A stretch of 64,000 nucleotides of DNA from an uncultured Coriobacteriaceae bacterium (GCA_902786015.1 CADAAU010000002.1:1-64000); one strand, 5' to 3'. Positions 8,609 to 17,509 are shown, numbered from the stretch's first letter. The notes: generated by a model from the sequence alone, not told the origin. Numbers and translations: made by a program.

Positions 8609-8705
8609 GTGGAACGGGGTTCCCGGGGAGTTTGTACCGCGCTTCGAAGCCGGGCCTGCCACGGGCTCGCACCGCGGTACTAACTCCCCGGGAACCCTGT
8701 TCCAC
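8609..8705. repeat. GC palindrome family, copy a (two-arm form)
   Basis: GTGGAACGGGGTTCCCGGGG at the left end is mirrored by CCCCGGGAACCCTGTTCCAC at the right end, with a GC-rich spacer of about 30 bases and an inner ACCGCG/CGCGGT pair. It directly abuts the stop codon of the alpha-glucosidase on the minus strand and the broken end of the intron. The same unit recurs at about nine other intergenic places in the window. Confidence 0.9.
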
Positions 8706-10535
8706 TCACGACGCGACGAACACAATCGCTTGGTAGGGCTGCAGCACGCCGGGTACCACCGACCCATGCGTGTCGAGCGCGACGGACATGCCCTCCACCA
8801 GCGCCTCGTCGTAGGGGACTTCACGCTCCACGAAATTGGCCAATACCACAAGGCGCTCGCCGCTGTGGGTACGCTCATAGGCATAGACCTCTTCGCTGTC
8901 TGCCATGAGCTCGGCGTAGTCGCCCGCCACGAGCAAGGGCTGCTCTTCGCGAAGCTTCGCGAGCAACTTGTACCACATGAGCACGGAGTTCGCATCCGCG
9001 AGCTGCTTCTCGACGTTGCAGGTCTTGTAATCGTCGTGCACGGGCAGCCAGGGCTTTCCGCTCGTAAAGCCGGCGTTCTTTGACGCGTCCCACTGCATGG
9101 GCGTACGCGCGTTGTCGCGGCTGTGGGCGTGCACTGCCGCGAGTGCCTCTTCCTCGGTCTTTCCTGCTGCAAGCGCCTGTTTGTACTGGTTGTGGGAAGA
9201 CACGTCGTCGTAGTCGTCGATGGACTTCCACGCGACGTTCGTGTAGCCTAGCTCTTCGCCCTCATACAAGAACGGCGTGCCCCGCAACGTCATGAGTACG
9301 GTGCCCAGCAGCTTGCCTGCCGCGACCTTGTCGTTGGCGTCGGGTAGAAACTGGCTGATGGAGCGTGCCTGGTCGTGGTTCTCGAAGTAGATGGGATACC
9401 AGCCGTTGGTGGCCGTCGCCTCCTGGCTGGTGGTGAGGGCACGCTTGAGGTCCGTGAGCTTCCACTCGGCTGGCTCGTACCAGATTTCGTTTCCACCCTG
9501 AGGTACGAGGATGTGGCTGAACTCAAACAGCATGTCGAACGCGCCGTTCTTGCCCACCCAGCTTCCGAGTTCGGACGCGTCGACGCCGTTTGCCTCAGCC
9601 ACGGTAAAGGCGTCGTGGCCCTGCATGACCTCACGTTTGAACTCGCCCAAGAAGTCCAAGATACCCGGCGTGTTGGCGGTCACAGCGTGGATGGACGAGA
9701 GCCCGTCGGGTCCGTCGACCGGCCCGTCCTCGAGTTTGGGCTTCTTTATGTACGTGACGGCATCGATGCGGAATCCTCCCGCACCCTTGTTGAGCCAGAA
9801 CCGCGCCATGTTGTACAGCTCTTGGCGCATGGCCTCGCACTCCCAGTTGAGGTCGGGCTGGAAGTCGGCGAAGGTGTGCAGGTAGTACTGCTTGCGGCTC
9901 TCGCTCCACGTCCAGGCCGAGCCACCAAAGATGCCGCGCCAGTTCGTGGGAGCACTGCCGTCCTTCTTTGCGTCGCGCCAGATGTACCAGTCGGCTTTGG
10001 GATTGTCCTTGGACGAGCTCGACTGCTTGAACCACTCACTTTCGTTGGAGGTGTGGTTCATCACGAGGTCCATTACGATGAGGATGCCGCGCTGACTGGC
10101 TTCCAAAATGAGCTTGTCCATGTCGTCCATGGTGCCGTAGCGCGGATCGATGTCGTAGTAGTCCGCCACGTCGTAGCCGTTGTCCTTTTGTGGCGAGACG
10201 TAAATGGGCGTGAGCCAGATCGCGCGAACGCCGAGGTCGGCGAGGTAGTCGAGCTTTTCGGTAAGACCGGCGAGCGTGCCCGTACCTTTGCCTGCGGTGT
10301 CCAAAAAGCTCTTTGGGTAGGCTTCGTACACAACAGCGTCCTGCCACCAGGCGAGTTCGTCTCGGGCGGTCTGAGCGGTGTCCTGCGGTGGCTGGGGTTC
10401 TTGGGCTTCGGGGGATTCTGCGGGTTGGCTGGGCGAGCTTGTAGCGCATCCTCCCAGACCAACGACGGCGAGCGTGCCGGTGATGCTTGCAAACGCGGCG
10501 AGGGCCGAGCGACGAGAAATGGGCTTATTGAGCAT
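8706..10535 (-). CDS. Alpha-glucosidase / oligo-1,6-glucosidase (GH13), exported lipoprotein
   Basis: A 609-residue GH13 enzyme that should hydrolyse alpha-glucosidic bonds of short malto- or isomalto-oligosaccharides. The GH13 regions are present: DLVMNHTS near residue 165, GFRIDAVTY with the nucleophile Asp near 260, the acid/base Glu in FTVAEANG near 313, and YFENHDQAR near 388. The N-terminus SRRSALAAFASITGTLAVVG followed by LGGC is a twin-arginine-like signal with a lipobox, so the enzyme is probably anchored outside the membrane. Start ATG 10535 with AAAGG upstream is chosen; the longer in-frame extension has no signal logic. Pro/Glu-rich linker follows the Cys. Confidence 0.9.
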   Translation of the reverse strand: MLNKPISRRSALAAFASITGTLAVVGLGGCATSSPSQPAESPEAQEPQPPQDTAQTARDELAWWQDAVVYEAYPKSFLDTAGKGTGTLAGLTEKLDYLADLGVRAIWLTPIYVSPQKDNGYDVADYYDIDPRYGTMDDMDKLILEASQRGILIVMDLVMNHTSNESEWFKQSSSSKDNPKADWYIWRDAKKDGSAPTNWRGIFGGSAWTWSESRKQYYLHTFADFQPDLNWECEAMRQELYNMARFWLNKGAGGFRIDAVTYIKKPKLEDGPVDGPDGLSSIHAVTANTPGILDFLGEFKREVMQGHDAFTVAEANGVDASELGSWVGKNGAFDMLFEFSHILVPQGGNEIWYEPAEWKLTDLKRALTTSQEATATNGWYPIYFENHDQARSISQFLPDANDKVAAGKLLGTVLMTLRGTPFLYEGEELGYTNVAWKSIDDYDDVSSHNQYKQALAAGKTEEEALAAVHAHSRDNARTPMQWDASKNAGFTSGKPWLPVHDDYKTCNVEKQLADANSVLMWYKLLAKLREEQPLLVAGDYAELMADSEEVYAYERTHSGERLVVLANFVEREVPYDEALVEGMSVALDTHGSVVPGVLQPYQAIVFVAS

Positions 10536-10676
10536 CGGTAACCTTTCTTTGAATACCCGCTGCAGTTCCTGCATGTATTGTGGCACAAACTCCCACCCTG
10601 AAAACTGGTTTGTTTGTGTCACGTGATACCATGGGGTTCGCGCTTTGACTGACTGCTCGCGAGAGGGGATGCACAG

Positions 10677-11336
10677 ATGCCCGGCTATGACTTCACAAAG
10701 GATCCTTCGGGATTCGTGCTGCTTTCTGACTATGTGCCGCATGCGGTTCAGGAGATACGTTATTTCTCGACGTACAACTTTATTGGCGAGCGCATTGACG
10801 GCTATGAGGAACCATGCGCCATAATCACGGCGGAGGCCGCCCGTGCACTCAAGAGTGTGAGCAACGAGCTCAACGTGATTGGCTACCGGCTAAAGATATT
10901 TGACGCGTATCGGCCAACGATCGCCGTCAAACAGTTCGTGTTTTGGGCGCTGGAAGACAACGACGTGCGCATGAAGCCGTACTTTTATCCGCAGATAAAC
11001 AAAGAGGACACCATATCCTTGGGCTACATCGCGAGCCGTTCGAGCCACAGCCGCGGCAGTACCGTGGACCTCACGCTGCTCGACATGAAGACCGGCAAGG
11101 AGGTGGACATGGGCAGTCCGTTCGACTACTTTGGCGAGCTGTCGCATCCCGATTGTCGCGACGTGACGGACGAGCAGTACAAGAACCGCATGCTGCTGCA
11201 AAAGTACATGGTACGCAATGGATTCGAGCCTTACCCGTGCGAGTGGTGGCACTTTACGCTGCGAGACGAGCCGTATCCGGACACGTACTTCTCGTTCCCC
11301 GTGTCCTCAGCCTACCTCAGGCGCAATCGGGCGTGA
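10677..11336 (+). CDS. D-alanyl-D-alanine dipeptidase (VanX-type, peptidase M15D)
   Basis: A 219-residue zinc dipeptidase-like protein. The metal-binding motif SSHSRGSTVD (His and Asp ligands) lies near residues 120-129 and the catalytic EWWHF motif near 184-188. YDAYRP-like FDAYRPT near 80 is the conserved arginine loop. The family cleaves D-Ala-D-Ala. There are no vanA/vanH or two-component genes beside it, so a role in peptidoglycan turnover or D-dipeptide use is more likely than glycopeptide resistance. It is divergent from the alpha-glucosidase, with 141 bases between the starts. Confidence 0.88.
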   Translation: MPGYDFTKDPSGFVLLSDYVPHAVQEIRYFSTYNFIGERIDGYEEPCAIITAEAARALKSVSNELNVIGYRLKIFDAYRPTIAVKQFVFWALEDNDVRMKPYFYPQINKEDTISLGYIASRSSHSRGSTVDLTLLDMKTGKEVDMGSPFDYFGELSHPDCRDVTDEQYKNRMLLQKYMVRNGFEPYPCEWWHFTLRDEPYPDTYFSFPVSSAYLRRNRA

Positions 11337-11345
11337 TGTCGGGCG

Positions 11346-11411
11346 GCGGAACAAACTTCCCCGGGAACTTTGTTCCATGTGGTACAAAGTTCCCGGGGAA
11401 GTTTGTTCCGC
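11346..11411. repeat. GC palindrome family, copy b (compact form)
   Basis: GCGGAACAAACTTCCCCGGG on the left is mirrored by CCCGGGGAAGTTTGTTCCGC on the right with two short inner GTTCC/GGTAC arms. It lies between the dipeptidase stop and the start of the DUF2974 gene, and would be read into that gene's frame if an upstream start were used. Confidence 0.9.
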
Positions 11412-11438
11412 GTGGTCCGGTTGGCGAGAGGAGATGGT

Positions 11439-12548
11439 ATGGCGCGAGGCTTTCCAAACATAGTTGACTACGTGCGCGAGCGGCTCGACACCTTCGAGCA
11501 GCGCGACGTGTGCCGTGTCGACAGCCTGGTGTTCTCGTGGCTGTCCTACTATCGGTTGCCTCCGGATGCACAGGATGCGTGCGGCAGCGGCCGCCTGACA
11601 ATTCGAGACCTCTATAGGGCCGAGTGGTTTGGTCCGATGTGCGGCAAACTCTACAACCCGCAGGAGTCTCTTGAGCTCCTCTCCGCCGTCACGGCAAGTC
11701 CGCGGTTCCGTGACGTGGTCGTGAGTGACTACATATCGCGCACCGACGAGCGTGCTGAGCAGCAATTCTCCGCCATGACCTTCGAAATCTCGCCCCACCA
11801 GACATTCGTGGCGTTCAGGGGTACCGACAATACCCTGGTGGGTTGGAAGGAAGACTTCAACATGGCCTTCCAGACGGCGATTCCGTCGCAGGTCGCGGCG
11901 ACGTATTACTTGGAGCACGTTGCCGCGCGCACTGCCGGGCGCATATGGTGCGGAGGGCATTCCAAGGGCGGGAACCTCGCCGTGTATGCGGGCATGATGT
12001 GTCCGGATGCGGTGTTCGAGCGTCTGGTTGCGTGTTTCTCGCATGACGGACCCGGCTTTACCGAGGAGTGCATGGCGCGGGGACGTTGGGAGGCGGCGTC
12101 GGGCGTTGTCGATAAAACCGTGCCCCAGTCGTCGGTCGTCGGCATGATATTCGAGCGACAGGAACAAGAATGCCGGGTCGTTCGCAGCCATGCGATAGGG
12201 TTTTCTCAGCATGATCCCCTGAGTTGGGAAGTGGACGGGTTGGACTTCGTGCCCGAAACCAAGGTAGGCTTGGGTGCGAGCACCTTTGACGCGTCCGTGA
12301 ATTCGTGGCTTGCAAGTGCGAGCAACGAAGAGCGAGAGCGGTTTGTGGATGCGGTGTTTACGGTGCTGAGCGCGGCCGGCCAGGATACCATGGGTGGTAT
12401 CAAATCGAGTTGGCGCACGTCCGTGCCAAAGATGCTTTCCGCCGCTGCATCGCTCGTCTCGGAGAACCGGCAGGTGATAATGACAGCCGTCGGAGACGTT
12501 GCCCGCGCGATGAATCCCGTGTCAAAAAGTACCGCCGCTCAGCAATAA
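11439..12548 (+). CDS. DUF2974 lipase-like alpha/beta hydrolase
   Basis: A 369-residue protein of the Mbeg1-like/DUF2974 family. The nucleophile elbow is seen as GGHSKGGNLAVYAGM near residues 168-182, with Ser in the HSKG position. FVAFRGTDNTLVGWKEDF near 122-139 is the conserved oxyanion-side motif of this family. A later HDPLSWEVDG near 255 could supply the catalytic His region. The ATG behind GAGAGGAG is chosen because the longer frame runs through the palindromic repeat. The substrate is unknown, though esterase or phospholipase activity is plausible from the fold. The C-terminal 80 residues are less conserved and helical. Confidence 0.85.
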   Translation: MARGFPNIVDYVRERLDTFEQRDVCRVDSLVFSWLSYYRLPPDAQDACGSGRLTIRDLYRAEWFGPMCGKLYNPQESLELLSAVTASPRFRDVVVSDYISRTDERAEQQFSAMTFEISPHQTFVAFRGTDNTLVGWKEDFNMAFQTAIPSQVAATYYLEHVAARTAGRIWCGGHSKGGNLAVYAGMMCPDAVFERLVACFSHDGPGFTEECMARGRWEAASGVVDKTVPQSSVVGMIFERQEQECRVVRSHAIGFSQHDPLSWEVDGLDFVPETKVGLGASTFDASVNSWLASASNEERERFVDAVFTVLSAAGQDTMGGIKSSWRTSVPKMLSAAASLVSENRQVIMTAVGDVARAMNPVSKSTAAQQ

Positions 12549-12578
12549 GCCAAGCAAAGGCGTCCCCGTCGTTAGGCA

Positions 12579-12666
12579 TGGAACAAATTCCCCGGGAACT
12601 CCGTTCCACTTGGAACAAACTCCCCGGGAACTCCGTACCGCTAACTCCCCGGGAACTCCGTTCCAC
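12579..12666. repeat. GC palindrome family, copy c (three tandem half-units)
   Basis: Three successive units of the form TGGAACAAAYTCCCCGGGAA followed by CTCCGTTCC or CTCCGTACC lie head to tail (12579-12609, 12611-12640, 12641-12666). This differs from the usual inverted pair and shows that the family can also amplify in tandem. It sits between the convergent DUF2974 and lipoprotein genes. Confidence 0.88.
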
Positions 12667-12741
12667 TTCAGCAAAAGAGGAGGCGGTCCCACGTGCCCAA
12701 TCGCATGCGTGAGACCGCCCAGGAATGGGATTCGCTAAACG

Positions 12742-13497
12742 CTAGCTCGTGACGGAAATGCCGTTGAGCATGGTGGGAATGTTGTTCGCGTCGCTGGTCG
12801 TGGCGCAGATGTTGCAGATGTAGTTCTTTGCCACAAAGACGACGTAATACTGCGTGAGGTCGATGTCGCCAAGCTTTGCGTGCACCTCTTCGGCGGGACG
12901 TTCCTTGCCGTCGATGGTGACCGTGGTCATCTTTGAGGTAATGTCCGTGCAGCCAATCGTCTCGAGAGCGGAGTTGTCGCCCAAGATGTTCTTGTATACC
13001 TGGTCGGTTATCTGTTGGGCGGTGTATTCCTCTGCGATCGCGGGATCAAAGCGCTCGATGGTCAGGTTGACGTTGTCGCTATTCTTGGTGCTCTTTGCAG
13101 ACATCTCGATAAAGGCACTGCCTTCCTCGATTGTCTTGATGTAGTCGGCGTCGTCCTTGAGCGCCTCGACCGTGGTGTTGTTGAGCTGTGCGACCTCTTC
13201 GTCGGTGGCGAACTTGTAGTCTGCGGGGAGAGTGTACGAGAGGCCAAAGGTCTCGTTCGTGTAGGTGTCGCCCGAGATGGTCCCCTTGATGTAGCCTTCC
13301 TTGGCGAGGTCGACCTTCTCGGTACTTTCGGTGGTCGTCTCGGTCGTCGAGTCAGTGCTGGTTGTCTCGGTCGTGGTCGTGTCGGAGGTGGCGGTCGCAT
13401 CCGGGGCGGGCGCAGGCTTGCTGCCGCCACAGGCAACGAGCGTCATGGCAAGCATAAGTGACGTTGTGACAGAAACGAGCTTGGTTGTAAGTGACAT
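12742..13497 (-). CDS. Small secreted lipoprotein of unknown function
   Basis: A 251-residue protein starting MSLTTKLVSVTTSLMLAMTL, a signal peptide ending in the lipobox LVAC, so Cys near residue 23 should be lipidated and the protein held on the outside of the membrane. A Thr/Ser/Glu-rich linker of about 40 residues follows. The C-terminal part (from about residue 70) has alternating polar strands and a YTNETFGLSYTLP segment. I do not recognise a named domain. The ATG is preferred over the GTG two codons earlier because AAGGGG lies 7 bases in front of it. Confidence 0.8.
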   Translation of the reverse strand: MSLTTKLVSVTTSLMLAMTLVACGGSKPAPAPDATATSDTTTTETTSTDSTTETTTESTEKVDLAKEGYIKGTISGDTYTNETFGLSYTLPADYKFATDEEVAQLNNTTVEALKDDADYIKTIEEGSAFIEMSAKSTKNSDNVNLTIERFDPAIAEEYTAQQITDQVYKNILGDNSALETIGCTDITSKMTTVTIDGKERPAEEVHAKLGDIDLTQYYVVFVAKNYICNICATTSDANNIPTMLNGISVTS

Positions 13498-13831
13498 AGG
13501 CACACCCCTTCTCTTGCTTTACCTGCAAATAGAATGAAAAAACATAATCAAATTATAAGCGCTTCGGCCAGAGCGTACAGTCCTCTGCCGGCCAGCGGGC
13601 ACTCCCTTTGCCTAACGCGGTGTGTATGTGTGGAACAGGGTTCCCGGGGAGCTAGTTCCGCGCGCCGGGGCCAGGCCTGCGACGAGCCCGTGCCGCGGAA
13701 CAAACTCCCCGGGAACCCTGTTCCACGTCCGGTCCGTCTCGGGCCGTCTTGTGTGGGTCGGCGGCGCTCGTGCGCGACTCTTATGCTAGAATGTTGTGGA
13801 AATCGCTTAGTAACAAAATCGACGAGAGGGT
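13498..13831. other. Intergenic region between divergent lipoprotein and rnfC
   Basis: This region of 334 bases holds GC palindrome copy d (13630-13726) and an AT-rich start near 13530-13560 that may carry the lipoprotein promoter. TAGAAT at 13787-13792 is a possible -10 box for the rnf operon, but no good -35 box is visible. No convincing gene is present. Confidence 0.5.
13630..13726. repeat. GC palindrome family, copy d (two-arm form)
   Basis: GTGGAACAGGGTTCCCGGGG at the left mirrors CCCCGGGAACCCTGTTCCAC at the right. The inner arms are CCGCGC and GCCGCGG around a spacer that resembles that of the copy at 34821. Confidence 0.9.
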
Positions 13832-15181
13832 GTGGGGCGCTTGATACAGAGCGTTCGGTCGCGTTTGCACTCGGTGGAGCTGCGCGGGATACACATTCCG
13901 CACAACAAGGCGACCGCCGAGTTGCCCACCGTGCTCATGCCGCTGCCAAGTCAGGTAATTCTTCCCATGCACATGCACGTGGGGGCCGCGTGCACGCCGC
14001 AGGTCAAGCGGCGCGCGCACGTGGACGTGGGCACGCTCGTGGGGCATTCGGACGCGCGCATGTCGGCAGACATTTTTTCTCCGGTCTCGGGCACGGTCAA
14101 AGAGATTCGTTCGTTACACTACTCGCACGGCAAGGCTGATGAGGCGCTGGTCATAGTACCCGACGGTGAGCAGACCGTCGACGAGTCCGTGCGTCCGCCC
14201 GAGGTGAGCGACTACGTCAGCCTCGTGGAGGCCGTGCGCCACAGCGGCATCGTGGGTCTGGGCGGCGCCGGCTTTCCCACGTGGCTCAAGATGGACTCGG
14301 ACCTTTCGAACATCGACTGTTGGTTGGTGAACGGCGCCGAGTGCGAGCCTTATCTGTCGAGCGACTACCGCGAGATGGTGGAGAAGCCCGATGACATTTT
14401 GCGCGCGCTCACCACATGTCTTGACCTTTCGGGCGTGCCACGTGCGCAGATTTGCATCGAGAACAACAAGCCCAAGGCCATCGAGCTTCTTCGCGTCAAA
14501 GCCGCCGCTTCCGACCCGCGCATTGAGGTGTTCGAGCTGCCGGCGCGTTATCCGCAGGGGGCGAGTCGCGTCATCCTGCGCAACGTCACGGGGCGTTCTG
14601 TTCCGCGCGGCGGGCACCTTACGGACGTAGGTGCGCTGCTCTTTAACGTTACCACCATGGGTGAGATAGGCCGCTTCCTACAGACGGGCATGCCGCTTAC
14701 CAAGCGACGGATCACCGTGATGGGCGATGCCATCGAGCGCCCGCAGAACCTCGAGGTGTTTATCGGGACGCCCATCGGCGAGATTTTGGAGTTCTGTGGC
14801 CTGCGGTCCGAGCCACGCAAGGTGGTTATCGGCGGGCCAATGATGGGCATTACGCAGGTGGAGCTCGACGCGCCGCTCACGCGTGCGACTAGCGGCCTGC
14901 TCGCCTTTACCAACGAGCTCGTGGACAGCCCCAAGACCACTGCGTGCATACGATGCGGCGCCTGCATCGACAACTGTCCCATTCGCCTGGCGCCCATCGA
15001 TATCCAAAAGGCGTACCAGCGTCGCGACGTTGGCGCGCTCGATCGGCTGATGGCTGACCTTTGCGTGGAGTGCGGAAGCTGCTCGTACGTATGCCCGGCC
15101 AAGCAGCCGCTGGCTCAATCGACCCGCTTCGCTCGCGCCTTCCTGCGCGCCGAGCAGCGCAAGGCAAAAGGGAGGGGATAA
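13832..15181 (+). CDS. rnfC: Rnf complex subunit C (NADH-binding, Fe-S)
   Basis: Peripheral subunit of the ion-pumping ferredoxin:NAD+ oxidoreductase; it binds NAD(H) and FMN and passes electrons through two [4Fe-4S] clusters. The 449-residue protein has the glycine-rich flavin/NADH region GLGGAGFPTWLKM near residue 143 with NGAECEPYL near 167. The ferredoxin-like motifs are CIRCGACIDNCP near 373 and CVECGSCSYVCP near 412. Its start is uncertain: GTG 13832 lies too close to GAGAGGG, and TTG 13841 has better spacing. It leads the operon C-D-G-E-A-B. Confidence 0.95.
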   Translation: MGRLIQSVRSRLHSVELRGIHIPHNKATAELPTVLMPLPSQVILPMHMHVGAACTPQVKRRAHVDVGTLVGHSDARMSADIFSPVSGTVKEIRSLHYSHGKADEALVIVPDGEQTVDESVRPPEVSDYVSLVEAVRHSGIVGLGGAGFPTWLKMDSDLSNIDCWLVNGAECEPYLSSDYREMVEKPDDILRALTTCLDLSGVPRAQICIENNKPKAIELLRVKAAASDPRIEVFELPARYPQGASRVILRNVTGRSVPRGGHLTDVGALLFNVTTMGEIGRFLQTGMPLTKRRITVMGDAIERPQNLEVFIGTPIGEILEFCGLRSEPRKVVIGGPMMGITQVELDAPLTRATSGLLAFTNELVDSPKTTACIRCGACIDNCPIRLAPIDIQKAYQRRDVGALDRLMADLCVECGSCSYVCPAKQPLAQSTRFARAFLRAEQRKAKGRG

Positions 15182-15184
15182 CGG

Positions 15185-16144
15185 GTGGAACAATTGCCGT
15201 TGCATCCGGCCGAGGAGTCGGATCGCCCGCTTATGTTGCTCACGGCGCCTCAGCTAAGAAGCCCGGTGACCACACAAAGCATCATGGGCAACGTGCTCAT
15301 CGCGTTGGCACCTGCCGTCGTGGCTTCCGTCGTGATCTTTGGGCCGCGCGCCTTGCTCGTCGAGGCGGTTTCGGTCGCCTCGTGCATGGGCTTCGAGTGG
15401 CTGTGGTGCCTTCTGCGCAAGACGCCCAACACCGTGGGTGACCTTTCGGCCGCAGTCACGGGTGTGCTGCTCGCGTTCAACGTGCCGGTGACCATACCGC
15501 TCTACATGGTGGTCATCGGCGCCTTTGTGGCCATAATCCTCACCAAGGAACTGTTTGGCGGCATCGGCTGTAACTTTGCCAATCCCGCCATCGTCGGCCG
15601 CATCTTTTTGGCCGTGGCGTTCCCGGTGGCGATGACCACCTTCGTGGCGCCGGCGCTTGGTGGCTCGGCCGACTTGGTGAGCTCGGCTACGCCGTTGTCT
15701 CCCGCAGCCGACGCGCTGCGGCACCTGGAGCTGTTCTTTGGCCGTTACGCGGGCGTGCTGGGCGAGACAAGCTCGGCGGCCATCCTAGTGGGGTTCGTGT
15801 GGCTGCTTGTGAAGCGCATCATCACATGGCACGTGCCTGTCGTGTACGTTGGCCTGGTATGTCTCTTTAGCCTGCTGACCGGACACGACGTGATGGAGCA
15901 GGTGCTTTCGGGTGGTCTACTGCTCGGCGCGGTCTTTATGGCTACGGACTACACGACTACGCCCTCTACGCTGCGCGGGCGCATCGTGTTTGCCGTGGGC
16001 TGCGCCGTCATCACTTGCGTCATTCGCTTCTGGGGCAACCTCAACGAGGGTGTCGCCTACTCGATCCTGTTCATGAACCTCTTGGTTCCGCACATCGACG
16101 TGGTGTTTGTAAACACGCCGGTGGGAGGTGAGGCTCGTGGGTAA
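15185..16144 (+). CDS. rnfD: Rnf complex subunit D (membrane flavoprotein)
   Basis: A 319-residue integral membrane protein with about nine hydrophobic segments. It resembles NqrB/RnfD, which holds a covalently bound FMN on a threonine; here the site is ATDYTTTP at residues 253-260. The NPAIVGRIFLAV segment near 135 is also conserved. GTG start, three bases after the rnfC stop. It works with RnfG to move electrons across the membrane and drive Na+ or H+ export; which ion is used cannot be told from these residues by eye. Confidence 0.94.
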   Translation: MEQLPLHPAEESDRPLMLLTAPQLRSPVTTQSIMGNVLIALAPAVVASVVIFGPRALLVEAVSVASCMGFEWLWCLLRKTPNTVGDLSAAVTGVLLAFNVPVTIPLYMVVIGAFVAIILTKELFGGIGCNFANPAIVGRIFLAVAFPVAMTTFVAPALGGSADLVSSATPLSPAADALRHLELFFGRYAGVLGETSSAAILVGFVWLLVKRIITWHVPVVYVGLVCLFSLLTGHDVMEQVLSGGLLLGAVFMATDYTTTPSTLRGRIVFAVGCAVITCVIRFWGNLNEGVAYSILFMNLLVPHIDVVFVNTPVGGEARG

Positions 16145-16667
16145 GCTGAAGGCGATTCGCCCGGTCGTGGTGCTCGTCACGGTGTGCGCCGTGGCAGGGC
16201 TGCTGCTGGGCTGGGTGCACCAGATGACCGCACCCGTCATTGCCCGCGCCGAGGAGGAACGCGCGCAGGAGGCATATGCCGAGCTCATTCCCGAGGCAAG
16301 CAGCTTCGAGGAGGTACCGTGCGGCGTTGACGGCTGCGTGGCCGCATTGCGTGCGGTGGACGAGTCGGGCACTGCCGTGGGCTTCGTGGTCGTTTCGGAG
16401 GCAAAGGGCTATGGCGGAGAGGTTCCCATCGCCGTGGGGTTTGACCCCGAGGGAACCGTAACGAGCATCATGGCCATGCCAAACGATGAGACTCCCGGCC
16501 TAGGAACCCGCATCGCCGAGGACGGGTATTTGGACCAGTACGTGGGCAAACCCGCTCAGACGCTCGAGGCCGATTCGGTTGACCTCATCAGCGGAGCAAC
16601 GATTTCGTCCAAGGCGGCTCTTGCGGCGTTCAACGTGGCCGTCGAGTCCTTTGAGGAGGTGCGCTGA
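16137..16667 (+). CDS. rnfG: Rnf complex subunit G (FMN-binding)
   Basis: A 176-residue protein with one N-terminal transmembrane helix (VVVLVTVCAVAGLLLGWV) and an extracytoplasmic FMN_bind domain. The SGAT flavinylation motif lies near residues 152-155, where Thr155 should carry FMN by a phosphoester bond. This requires an ApbE-type flavin transferase, which is not in the window. GTG 16137 is chosen because GGGAGG lies 8 bases upstream; it overlaps the rnfD end by 8 bases, showing tight coupling. An in-frame GTG at 16128 is possible. Confidence 0.93.
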   Translation: MGKLKAIRPVVVLVTVCAVAGLLLGWVHQMTAPVIARAEEERAQEAYAELIPEASSFEEVPCGVDGCVAALRAVDESGTAVGFVVVSEAKGYGGEVPIAVGFDPEGTVTSIMAMPNDETPGLGTRIAEDGYLDQYVGKPAQTLEADSVDLISGATISSKAALAAFNVAVESFEEVR

Positions 16668-17509
16668 TGGCGAATCAATCCACCGGTGCCGCGCGGACAA
16701 TCTCTGCGGGTCACACCTTTGCCAAGGGCCTGCTTGCCGAGAATCCCGCGCTGCGACAGATGCTTGGCCTATGCCCCACGCTGGCCGTTACTACGGCCGT
16801 GTTCAACGGATTGGGCATGGGGTTGGCTACCACGTTCGTGCTCGTCTGTTCTGAGTTGGCCGTGTCGCTATTGCGCAAAGTCATTCCCTCGTCGGTGCGC
16901 ATCCCGGCGTTTATTACCATCATCGCGAGCTTCGTTACTATCACCATGATGCTGGTGAAGGCGTATCTGCCCGCGCTCGACGAGTCGCTGGGCATCTACC
17001 TGCCGCTCATTGTGGTGAACTGCATCGTGTTGGGCCGTGCCGAGATGTTTGCCTCTAAGCATGGCCCGGCGCTCTCGGTATTGGATGGACTGGGAATGGG
17101 TCTCGGGTTTACCGGCTCGCTTATTCTTATGAGCGCGGTGCGCGAGCTGCTGGGTGCCGGGACCCTATGCGGCATCCAGGTGATGCCGTCGTTTGTGGAG
17201 CCCATGCTCATTATGCTTACCCCTGCTGGTGGATTCGCCGTGCTCGGTGTTCTGATCGCTGCGTCGGTGTGGCTTGAGGGACGGGGCAAAGGCGGTGCGG
17301 GGGAGTCTTCCGACGGGCGGCCGAAGGTCTCGCCCGAGAGCCTGTGCGCGGCTTGCCCGCTCAACTGTGGTGTCAACGACCCCAACCGCGCAACGTGCGC
17401 GAGTGCCGACTTGGGCGTGCGACTCGACACCGCGCTGCAGGCGGCAGATGAGGCCGTGGAGGCGACGGCCGCGGAGGTCATGGCACAAAAAGAGGAGCGT
17501 GATGCCTGA
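16667..17509 (+). CDS. rnfE: Rnf complex subunit E with a Cys-rich C-terminal extension
   Basis: An integral membrane subunit paired with RnfA; together they coordinate an iron-sulfur centre within the membrane. The first ~205 residues show the family core (six helices, TTAVFNGLGMGLATT near residue 42 and IVVNCIVLGRAEMFA near 112). The total of 280 residues is longer than usual because of a hydrophilic tail. That tail contains Cys227-x2-Cys230-x3-Cys234-x9-Cys244, unlike the core and not expected for the family. Its ATG overlaps the rnfG stop by one base, and the rnfA ATG overlaps its own stop likewise. Confidence 0.92.
   Translation: MANQSTGAARTISAGHTFAKGLLAENPALRQMLGLCPTLAVTTAVFNGLGMGLATTFVLVCSELAVSLLRKVIPSSVRIPAFITIIASFVTITMMLVKAYLPALDESLGIYLPLIVVNCIVLGRAEMFASKHGPALSVLDGLGMGLGFTGSLILMSAVRELLGAGTLCGIQVMPSFVEPMLIMLTPAGGFAVLGVLIAASVWLEGRGKGGAGESSDGRPKVSPESLCAACPLNCGVNDPNRATCASADLGVRLDTALQAADEAVEATAAEVMAQKEERDA

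Noticed and set aside
10677..11336. Vancomycin-resistance determinant
   Set aside because: The gene is VanX-like, but no vanH, vanA/B ligase, vanR or vanS is nearby, so a resistance claim is not supported.
12579..12666. CRISPR-like tandem repeat
   Set aside because: Only three ~30-base units without spacers, and each is a half-unit of the dispersed palindrome family.
13534..14139. Open frame of 201 codons overlapping the start of rnfC
   Set aside because: It runs through the GC palindrome and in another frame of rnfC; residues are low-complexity Arg/Ala/His and no domain or ribosome-binding site supports it.
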